Shown here one piece after another: positions 23,802-29,804 of a stretch of DNA of 64,000 bases. Every line of letters begins with the position of its first letter. The first letter of the stretch is position 1. The notes beneath the pieces are model-generated. The model saw only the letters and a list, made by a program, of their open reading frames with translations, did no database searches and had not been told where the DNA came from. Made by a program: the position numbers and the translations under genes. This stretch comes from Calidithermus roseus (GTDB taxonomy: Bacteria; Deinococcota; Deinococci; Deinococcales; Thermaceae). The DNA is taken from positions 1-64,000 of the forward strand of contig NZ_QWLA01000001.1 of the NCBI RefSeq assembly GCF_003574095.1. The letters run 5' to 3'.

Positions 23802-24454
23802 GCTACCAGGTTCAGCGTTTTTCCACCCCCCAGGCCGCCTCCGAAGCCCTCGCCCGCCTGCTGGCCGAGCGTCTGTCGGCTGGGGGCCGCGCGGTGCTGG
23901 GCGGAGGCAACACCCCGCTGGCCGCCTACCGGGCCTTCGGCCAGGCCGACATCCTGTGGAACCGCGTGCAGCTCATCGCCTCCGATGAGCGCTGCCTGCC
24001 CGAGGGCCACCTCGAGCGCAACGACGTGCAGATTGCAAAGGCCATCGGCACGACGGTCCTGCCCTACACGCTGCACTCCTTCCGGGCCGAACTCGGGCCC
24101 GAGCGCTCCGCCGAGGCGAGCGAGGGGCTGGTGGAGTCCTTGCTGCCCTTCGACGTGGTGACGCTGGGGCTGGGCGAGGACGCCCACACCGCCAGCCTCT
24201 GGCCGCACGTGGACCTGGGCAGCGAGCGCCTGGTGCTGCCGGTCCACGGCGCCCCCAAGCCCCCGCCCGAGCGGGTCTCGCTGAGCCCCAAGGCCCTTTC
24301 GCAGACGCAACTGGTGGTGTACCTGGTGACTGGGGCCAGCAAGCGCGAGGCCCTGGCCCGCTTCCTGCGCGGCGAGGACGTGCCCCCGAGCCGGATCCGA
24401 GCGCCCGAGGTGCTGGTCTTCGCCGACGAGGCCGCGTATCCTGACAGGGTATGA
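23798..24454 (+). CDS. pgl: 6-phosphogluconolactonase
   Basis: Second enzyme of the oxidative pentose phosphate pathway (DevB type). It hydrolyses 6-phosphogluconolactone. The family marks are GGGNTPLAAYRAF, SDERCLPEGHLERND and LGLGEDAHTASLWP. The 218-aa length is standard. It starts in an ATGA overlap with the HicA toxin gene and ends in an ATGA overlap with cutA, so its translation is probably coupled to that of the toxin. Confidence 0.94.
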   Translation: MSYQVQRFSTPQAASEALARLLAERLSAGGRAVLGGGNTPLAAYRAFGQADILWNRVQLIASDERCLPEGHLERNDVQIAKAIGTTVLPYTLHSFRAELGPERSAEASEGLVESLLPFDVVTLGLGEDAHTASLWPHVDLGSERLVLPVHGAPKPPPERVSLSPKALSQTQLVVYLVTGASKREALARFLRGEDVPPSRIRAPEVLVFADEAAYPDRV

Positions 24455-24762
24455 ACCTGGTGGTGCTGTGTACCGTCCCCGACGAGGACTCCGCCCAGAG
24501 CATCGCGCACGCCCTGGTGGCGGAGGGGCTCGCGGCCTGCGTGAACGTGCTGCCCCGCCTGACCTCGGTCTACCGCTGGGAGGGCGAGGTGACGAGCGGT
24601 GAGGAGTTGCTGCTGATCATCAAGACCCGCCAGGAGCGCTACGCCGCCCTCGAGGCCCGCATCAAGGAGCTCCACCCCTACACCGTGCCCGAGATCATTG
24701 CCCTGCCCATCCAGCACGGCTCCAAGGATTACCTCGACTGGCTGATCCAGAGCACCCAGTAA
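24451..24762 (+). CDS. cutA: divalent-cation tolerance protein CutA
   Basis: A 103-aa trimeric ferredoxin-like protein. NLVVLCTVPDEDSAQSIA, ACVNVLPRLTSVYRWEGEV and the C-terminal ELHPYTVPEIIALPI and DYLDWL segments are diagnostic. The cellular role is not settled. Its ATG overlaps the pgl stop. Confidence 0.95.
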   Translation: MNLVVLCTVPDEDSAQSIAHALVAEGLAACVNVLPRLTSVYRWEGEVTSGEELLLIIKTRQERYAALEARIKELHPYTVPEIIALPIQHGSKDYLDWLIQSTQ

Positions 24763-24810
24763 CTACCCGCTGTCCCCGGCAGGTATGCTGTTCTCGCGTT
24801 TGATTGGAAT

Positions 24811-25719
24811 ATGATCCGCGCCAAGCAGCTCGCTGACGGCATGACCTCTGGGCCCCTGCAAGCGCGGGTTTGGGTGGACGTCGAGACTCCCACGCCCGCG
24901 GAGGTCGAGCTGCTCAAGAGCCAGTACCCTATCAACCCCCTCGCCCTCGAGGACGCCCAGGAGATCGGGCACTGGAGCCGCTTCGAGCAGTACCCCAACC
25001 ACCTCTTCCTCATCTTCCGCACCCTCGAGACCCCCCACACCCCTAAGAGCCGCACTGAGCGGGTGAGCTATTTCTACTTCCCGCAGAGCCAGGTGCTCCT
25101 GACCTACCGCAACGAGCCCGTCGAGTACATCGAGAAAGCCTGGGAGAGCTTCCGGGGTGGGAGCTGCATCTGGCTGTGGCAGCAACTCGTCGATAGGGGG
25201 GTGGAGACCTTCTTCGCCTACGTCGAAGCCCTCACCGACCGGCTCGAAGACCTCGAGGAGCTCGCGCTCGACGGCGACGACACCAGCCAGGTCCCCCGCC
25301 AGGTGTTCGCCCAGCGGCGCGAGGTGCTGCGCATCCGGCGGCTGGTCTCGCAGGCCCGCGAGGCCCTGCTGCACCTCGAGCGCCTGCCTGAGCTCGGCAG
25401 CGATGCCTACCTCTTCCGCGACCTCACCGACCGCATGGGCCGGGTCTACGAGGGCCTCGACGCGGCTCGAGACGAGCTTTCCAACGTGCTCGAGGTCTAC
25501 CTCTCCGCCCAGAGCAACCGCCTGAACAAGGTCGTACAGGCCCTCACGGTCATCTCGGTGCTCTTCCTGCCCATGACGCTGTGGGCCGGGATTTACGGCA
25601 CCAACTTCGACAGCTTCAGCGAGTACCATTGGCCCTACGGCAGGTTGTTCTTCTGGAGTGGACTGGTGGTGATCGCGGGCCTGCTGGCTTTGTGGATGAA
25701 GCGCCGGGGCTGGTGGTAG
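24811..25719 (+). CDS. corA: CorA-family divalent cation channel, GTN variant
   Basis: A 302-aa CorA-type transporter: a large N-terminal cytoplasmic alpha/beta domain, a long helical stalk, and two C-terminal membrane helices (about 247-268 and 280-297). The pore signature, GMN in Mg2+ channels, reads YGTNFD here. This may alter ion selectivity, as GVN or GIN variants do in Zn2+ exporters. The extracellular loop SFSEYHWPYG is conserved in form. A TATGCT box is at 24784-24789. ATG 24811 has no clear Shine-Dalgarno; ATG 24841 is an alternative. Confidence 0.88.
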   Translation: MIRAKQLADGMTSGPLQARVWVDVETPTPAEVELLKSQYPINPLALEDAQEIGHWSRFEQYPNHLFLIFRTLETPHTPKSRTERVSYFYFPQSQVLLTYRNEPVEYIEKAWESFRGGSCIWLWQQLVDRGVETFFAYVEALTDRLEDLEELALDGDDTSQVPRQVFAQRREVLRIRRLVSQAREALLHLERLPELGSDAYLFRDLTDRMGRVYEGLDAARDELSNVLEVYLSAQSNRLNKVVQALTVISVLFLPMTLWAGIYGTNFDSFSEYHWPYGRLFFWSGLVVIAGLLALWMKRRGWW

Positions 25720-25766
25720 CTGCTCATCCCTCACTCCAGGGGTCGTTTGCTTCCAGCCTCTTGTGC

Positions 25767-25772
25767 TACACT
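25767..25772 (+). promoter_or_regulatory. extended -10 (TGCTACACT) of menG/ubiE
   Basis: TACACT with TGC upstream, 6 nt before the GTG at 25779. Confidence 0.55.
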
Positions 25773-25778
25773 CGTTCG

Positions 25779-26519
25779 GTGCTGCCGGAGAGGGATGGCA
25801 AAACCCAGCCGACCACGCCTGAGCTAAGTCGCGAACGCGATCCCCAGACGGTGAGGGCGATGTTCAGCCAGATCGCCCCGCGCTATGACCTGCTCAACCG
25901 CCTCCTCTCCGCGGGGGTAGATCAGAGTTGGCGGCGGGCTACCGTGCGCGAAGCCCTGAAGCATGGCCCCAAACGGGTGCTCGACCTGGCCTGCGGCACC
26001 GGCGACCTGACGCTGTTGCTCAAGAAAAGCGCTCCCGAAGCCGAGGTAGTGGGCGCCGACTTCGCCCTGCCCATGCTCGAGCTCGCCCGCGCCAAAGCTC
26101 AAAAAAGCGGCTTGCAGGTGCGCTTTCAGGAAGCCGACGCGCTCGAGCTCGACTTCCCCGACGCGTACTTCGACGCCATCACCGTCGCCTTCGGTTTTCG
26201 CAACTTCGCCGACTACGAGCGCGCCCTGGCCGAGCTTTACCGGGTGTTGCGGCCCAGTGGGCGGCTGTGCATTCTCGAGTTCCCCCCGCCCCCCAAAAGC
26301 GGGCTGGGCGTGCTTTACCGTTTCTACTTCACCCGCGTGCTGCCCTATATCGGCGGCCTGATCTCGGGCAACGCCGCCGCCTATCGCTACCTGCCCGCAT
26401 CGGTCGAGCGCTTTCCGCCCCCCGAAGCGCTGAGAGGGATGATGGAAAAAGCCGGTTTCAGGGTGCGATACAGGCTGTTCACCGGCGGGATCGCCGCGCT
26501 GCACGTGGGAGAGAAGTGA
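25779..26519 (+). CDS. menG: demethylmenaquinone methyltransferase (MenG/UbiE)
   Basis: A SAM-dependent C-methyltransferase of the last menaquinone step. The signature FSQIAPRYDLLNRLLSAG opens the conserved part; motif I is VLDLACGTGDLTLLL, then VGADFALPML and the family segment ITVAFGFRNF. The GTG start at 25779 (246 aa) is set by the -10 box 6 nt upstream. Menaquinone is the usual respiratory quinone of Thermaceae, so menG is the better name than ubiE. Confidence 0.94.
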   Translation: MLPERDGKTQPTTPELSRERDPQTVRAMFSQIAPRYDLLNRLLSAGVDQSWRRATVREALKHGPKRVLDLACGTGDLTLLLKKSAPEAEVVGADFALPMLELARAKAQKSGLQVRFQEADALELDFPDAYFDAITVAFGFRNFADYERALAELYRVLRPSGRLCILEFPPPPKSGLGVLYRFYFTRVLPYIGGLISGNAAAYRYLPASVERFPPPEALRGMMEKAGFRVRYRLFTGGIAALHVGEK

Positions 26520-26536
26520 GGATGGCAAGGAGTAAA

Positions 26537-27121
26537 ATGGCCCTGCGGAATAAGCGCAAAACCCGCACCAAACCCAACATTCTCGCCCTCAGCGGCTTGG
26601 TGATCGATCCCCAGCGACTGCTGTTCGAGGGCCTCGAGGCCGGTTCCTTCCCCAACCTCGAGCACCTCAGCCTGGCCCGCGAGTTCGCCCGTGAGAGCGC
26701 CGAGGGCCGGTGCTACGAGAACGGCCTGATCCGGCTGTGGCACGGCCCCCGGGGCCTTTACTACGAGTTCAAGGACTTCCCCGCGGCCTTCTACGGGAGG
26801 CTGGGGGTGGTCAGCGGGGAATACCTGAGCGAGGCCGAGGCCCAGGAGATCTTCTGGGAAGATATCAGCAAGGCCACCAAGGGCTACGGCGAGACCGTGG
26901 TGTTCTACACCGAGCGCCTGATGCAAAGCGAGCAGGACTTCTACATGGCCTACACCTACGAGAACTTCCGCATCGAGCGGGGCGAGGCCCGTTTCAGCCT
27001 GCCTCTGTTCATGCGCTTTGAAACCGAGGAGGGCCTGCGGCTGCTGATGCGGCTCGAGCAGGAGTACCTCTCCTTCTGGCTGCCCAAGGGCCAGCCGCTG
27101 CCTACGGGTCTGCTGGCTTGA
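26537..27121 (+). CDS. conserved protein of unknown function
   Basis: A 194-aa soluble protein with a basic N-terminus (ALRNKRKTRTKPN). It is rich in aromatic and acidic residues (YYEFKDFPAAFYGRLG, QDFYMAYTYENFRIERG) and has no membrane segment. I do not recognise the family. I chose ATG 26537 over ATG 26522 because AAGGAG is 4 nt upstream of it. It follows menG by 17 nt in the same direction and is probably co-transcribed. Coding character is good through its whole length. Confidence 0.8.
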   Translation: MALRNKRKTRTKPNILALSGLVIDPQRLLFEGLEAGSFPNLEHLSLAREFARESAEGRCYENGLIRLWHGPRGLYYEFKDFPAAFYGRLGVVSGEYLSEAEAQEIFWEDISKATKGYGETVVFYTERLMQSEQDFYMAYTYENFRIERGEARFSLPLFMRFETEEGLRLLMRLEQEYLSFWLPKGQPLPTGLLA

Positions 27122-27185
27122 GAAAGTGTCGATGGCCGATGGCTCGGAGGTGCCGAGCGTCGAACCCCCAGCGTTAAATGCCAAA
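27122..27185. repeat. intergenic word-patch repeat
   Basis: GTCGATGGCCGATGGCTC, GCCGAGCGTCGA and ATGCCAAACGCC words begin right after the upstream stop codon. Confidence 0.5.
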
Positions 27186-27210
27186 CGCCGGGAGCCCCAG
27201 GCCCCCGGCG
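27186..27210 (-). terminator. terminator between convergent genes
   Basis: A 7-bp stem CGCCGGG/CCCGGCG with an 11-nt loop. On the minus strand it is followed by TTTGGCATTTA, so it best serves slyD. Confidence 0.5.
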
Positions 27211-27226
27211 CCTTGCGTTTAGCTAT

Positions 27227-27697
27227 CTAGTGGACGTGTCCTTCGGGATCGTGTACGTGGCCGTGCTCGAGCTCTTCCTGGGTAGCCGCGCGGATGCTCG
27301 AGATGGTCACGTCAAAGTTGAGGGTTTCGCCCGCGAGGGGGTGGTTGAAATCGATGGTGACCTCGTCCCCATCCACCTCCATGATCCAGAAGGGCAGCAC
27401 CTGGCCGTCTTCGTCCTGGGCAAAGAGCTGCACGCCGGGCTCGAGGGGAGCGTCAGGGGGGAATTGGTCGCGGGGGATCACCCGCACGCCCTCGGGGTCT
27501 TCCAGGCCATAAGCCTTCTCCGGGGGCACGCTGACCTGGAGCGAATCGCCCACCTGCTTGCCCTCGAGGGCTTCCTCGAGGCCGGGGATGATGTTGCCAT
27601 ACCCGTGCAGGTAGGGCAGCTCGCCCTGGTCGATGACTTCACCCTCGACTTTGAGGACGTAACGGATGGTCACCACGTGGTCTTGCGTTGCAATCAT
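27227..27697 (-). CDS. slyD: FKBP-type peptidyl-prolyl isomerase SlyD
   Basis: A cytoplasmic prolyl isomerase and chaperone. The FKBP half begins DHVVTIRYVLKVEGEVID and includes LPYLHGYGNIIPGLEEAL; the insert-in-flap chaperone domain spans about residues 64-125 (VSVPPEKAYG to FNHPLAGETLNF). The His-rich C-terminus (HGHVHDPEGHVH) can bind Ni or Zn. ATG 27697 (156 aa) is preferred, with AGGTG 5 nt upstream; an ATG at 27712 adds five residues. Confidence 0.95.
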   Translation of the reverse strand: MIATQDHVVTIRYVLKVEGEVIDQGELPYLHGYGNIIPGLEEALEGKQVGDSLQVSVPPEKAYGLEDPEGVRVIPRDQFPPDAPLEPGVQLFAQDEDGQVLPFWIMEVDGDEVTIDFNHPLAGETLNFDVTISSIRAATQEELEHGHVHDPEGHVH

Positions 27698-27841
27698 CAG
27701 CACACCTGTCATGCCCGGCGGAAACCGAATCTTCCGCGGGCATTCAAACGCCTGAGTTTACCATCCCGGCGCAATGCAAATAGTCACCGCTTCGCTTTTC
27801 GGTTTTGTGCCTGCCTGCACGCCATTTGACCATCGCAGCCG

Positions 27842-27847
27842 TATGCT
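27842..27847 (+). promoter_or_regulatory. -10 box (TATGCT) of the cysteine synthase gene
   Basis: TATGCT, 7 nt upstream of the ATG at 27855. Confidence 0.5.
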
Positions 27848-27854
27848 GGGGGAC

Positions 27855-28808
27855 ATGTTTATCGAGCACGTCATCGGCAAGACCCCTCTGGTCAGGCTGC
27901 ACCGGGTCGTCGAACCCGGCATGGCCGAGGTTTTCGTGAAGCTCGAGGGCTCCAACCCCGGCGGCTCCATCAAGGACCGCCCCGCCTGGTACATGGTGCG
28001 CGACGCCGAGGAGCGCGGCATTCTCAAACCCGGCTCGGGGCAGGTCATCGTCGAGCCCACCAGCGGCAACACGGGTATCGGGCTGGCGATGGTCGCCGCC
28101 AGCCGGGGCTACCGGCTCATCCTGTGCATGCCCGCGCAGATGTCGGACGAGCGCAAGCGCACGCTGCGGGCTTACGGGGCCGAATTGGTGCTCACCGACC
28201 CCGAGCGGCGCATGCTGGCCGCGCGCGAGAAGGCCCAGGAGATCGCGCTCGAGACCGGAGGCTTCATGCCCGACCAGTTCGCCAACCCCGCCAACATCCG
28301 GGCCCACTACGAGACCACCGGCCCCGAGCTCTTCGCTCAGATGGAAGGCCGCATCGATGCCTTCGTCTACGGCTCGGGCACCGGAGGCACCATCATGGGC
28401 GTGGGGCGCTACCTGCGCGAGCGCATCCCCGGCGTGCAGATCATCGCCTGCGAGCCGGCCCGCTCCAACGTGCTCTCCGGCGGCCAGATGGGGCAGCATC
28501 AGTTCCAGGGCATGGGGCCGGGGTTCATCCCGCCCAACCTCGACGTGCGGATGCTCGACCGGGTGGTTCAGGTCTGGGAGGAGGAAGCCTTCCCGCTGGC
28601 CAGGCGCCTGGCCAGGGAGGAGGGGCTCTTCCTGGGCATGAGCAGCGGTGGCATCGTCTGGGCCGCCCTTCAGGTGGCCAAGGAGCTGGGCGAGGGCAAG
28701 CGGGTGGCCTGCATCAGCCCGGACTCCGGCTCCAAATACCTCACCACGGCGCTTTATGCCGAGGAGGACTCGAGCGTGGCCAAGCCGTCGGTAGTCGATG
28801 GTCGGTAG
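27855..28808 (+). CDS. cysteine synthase family protein (O-acetylserine sulfhydrylase)
   Basis: A fold-type II PLP enzyme making cysteine from O-acetylserine and sulfide. IGKTPLVRL, the PLP-Lys motif NPGGSIKDRPA, TSGNTGIGLA and the phosphate-binding GSGTGGTIMG are all present. CysK and CysM cannot be separated by eye. At 317 aa the length is normal, but the last residues (SVVDGR) are encoded by a GTCGGTAGTCGATGGTCGG word patch that also supplies the stop codon. The start follows a TATGCT box at leaderless spacing. Confidence 0.92.
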   Translation: MFIEHVIGKTPLVRLHRVVEPGMAEVFVKLEGSNPGGSIKDRPAWYMVRDAEERGILKPGSGQVIVEPTSGNTGIGLAMVAASRGYRLILCMPAQMSDERKRTLRAYGAELVLTDPERRMLAAREKAQEIALETGGFMPDQFANPANIRAHYETTGPELFAQMEGRIDAFVYGSGTGGTIMGVGRYLRERIPGVQIIACEPARSNVLSGGQMGQHQFQGMGPGFIPPNLDVRMLDRVVQVWEEEAFPLARRLAREEGLFLGMSSGGIVWAALQVAKELGEGKRVACISPDSGSKYLTTALYAEEDSSVAKPSVVDGR

Positions 28809-28833
28809 CCGTAGGTCATGCGCGAAACGCCGT
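28788..28833. repeat. word-patch repeat overlapping a gene end
   Basis: GTAGTCGATGGTCGGTAGCC and GTAGGTCATGCG. It overlaps the last seven codons of the cysteine synthase gene. Confidence 0.4.
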
Positions 28834-29688
28834 TCAACCCCCCTGCTTCTTCCGCATCGCCTCGAGCGCGTCCCACTGCTCCTTGGTCACGGCATCGAGC
28901 ACGTTGAACTCGCCTGAGCCCCACACCTTCTCCCCGCCGTCGATGTAGATGAGGTCGCCGGTGATGAAGCCCGCGTAGTCGGAGATGAGGTAGGCGGCGA
29001 GGTTGGCCAGCTCCTTGTGCTCGCCCACGCGGCGCAGGGGGATGCGCTCCATAAAGAGCTTTTCGATCTCGGGGGTGGGCATCAGACGGCTCCAGGCTCC
29101 TTCGGTGGGGAAAGGCCCCGGGGCTATGGCGTTGAGCCGGATGCCGTATTTACCCCATTCGGCAGCCAGCGAGCGGGTCAGGGCCACCACCCCGGCCTTG
29201 GCCACCGCCGAGGGCACCACGTAGCCCGAGCCACCCTCGGCGTAGGTGGTGGCGATGTTGAGCACGACTCCCTTGTGAGCGCTAGCGATCCAGCGCTTGC
29301 CCAGCTCGAGCGTGCAGTAGAAAGTCCCGTGCAGCACGATGCCCAGCACCGCGCCCACCGCCCGGTGGGAGAGGCGTTCGGTAGGAGAGATGAAGTTGCC
29401 GGCTGCGTTGTTGACCAGCACGTCGATGCGGCCAAAGTGCCCCAGGACGCTGTTCATCAGGCTCACGACCGCTTCGGGGTCGCGCACGTCGCAGGGCACG
29501 CCCAGGACCTCGCCCCCGGTTTCTGCCATCATCTCCTGCGCGGCCCGCTCGAGCACCTCCTGCCGCCGCCCGGCGATGGCCACCCGAGCCCCCAGTTCCA
29601 GGAAACGCGTGCTCATCGAGCGCCCGAGCCCGGTCCCGCCGCCCGTGACTAGAATGACCTTCTCTTTGAGTAAACCTGGTTCAAACAT
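28834..29688 (-). CDS. SDR-family 2,4-dienoyl-CoA reductase-like oxidoreductase
   Basis: A 284-aa short-chain dehydrogenase. The cofactor motif is VTGGGTGLGRSM, with the strand-2 residues AGRR favouring NADPH, and NNAAGNF. In place of the classical Y-x-x-x-K it has SAVAKAGVVALTRSL, the S-x-x-x-K arrangement of peroxisomal/mitochondrial 2,4-dienoyl-CoA reductases, so a role in degrading unsaturated fatty acids is likely. ATG 29688 follows a TAAGCT box by 6 nt. Confidence 0.85.
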   Translation of the reverse strand: MFEPGLLKEKVILVTGGGTGLGRSMSTRFLELGARVAIAGRRQEVLERAAQEMMAETGGEVLGVPCDVRDPEAVVSLMNSVLGHFGRIDVLVNNAAGNFISPTERLSHRAVGAVLGIVLHGTFYCTLELGKRWIASAHKGVVLNIATTYAEGGSGYVVPSAVAKAGVVALTRSLAAEWGKYGIRLNAIAPGPFPTEGAWSRLMPTPEIEKLFMERIPLRRVGEHKELANLAAYLISDYAGFITGDLIYIDGGEKVWGSGEFNVLDAVTKEQWDALEAMRKKQGG

Positions 29689-29694
29689 ACAAGT

Positions 29695-29700
29695 AGCTTA
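29695..29700 (-). promoter_or_regulatory. -10 box (TAAGCT) of the SDR gene
   Basis: Minus-strand TAAGCT, 6 nt before the ATG at 29688. Confidence 0.45.
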
Positions 29701-29757
29701 CAATAAGCTCCTCGCAGAGGCTGCCGATGATCAATAGCCCACTTCAGGACGCATGTT

Positions 29758-29785
29758 TTCACCCCCACCGGGTGGTGGGGGTGAA
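29758..29785 (-). terminator. strong hairpin downstream of the large lipoprotein gene
   Basis: A perfect 12-bp stem TTCACCCCCACC/GGTGGGGGTGAA with a GGGT loop, 19 nt past the stop codon. No U tract follows on the minus strand, so the termination function is tentative. Confidence 0.5.
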
Positions 29786-29804
29786 GTTGATAGCGCTGGA
29801 GCAA

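Noticed and set aside
25928-26536. Upstream extension of the unknown gene at 26537 into menG
   Set aside because: It reads menG out of frame with Arg/Ala-rich sequence; AAGGAG before ATG 26537 defines the real start.
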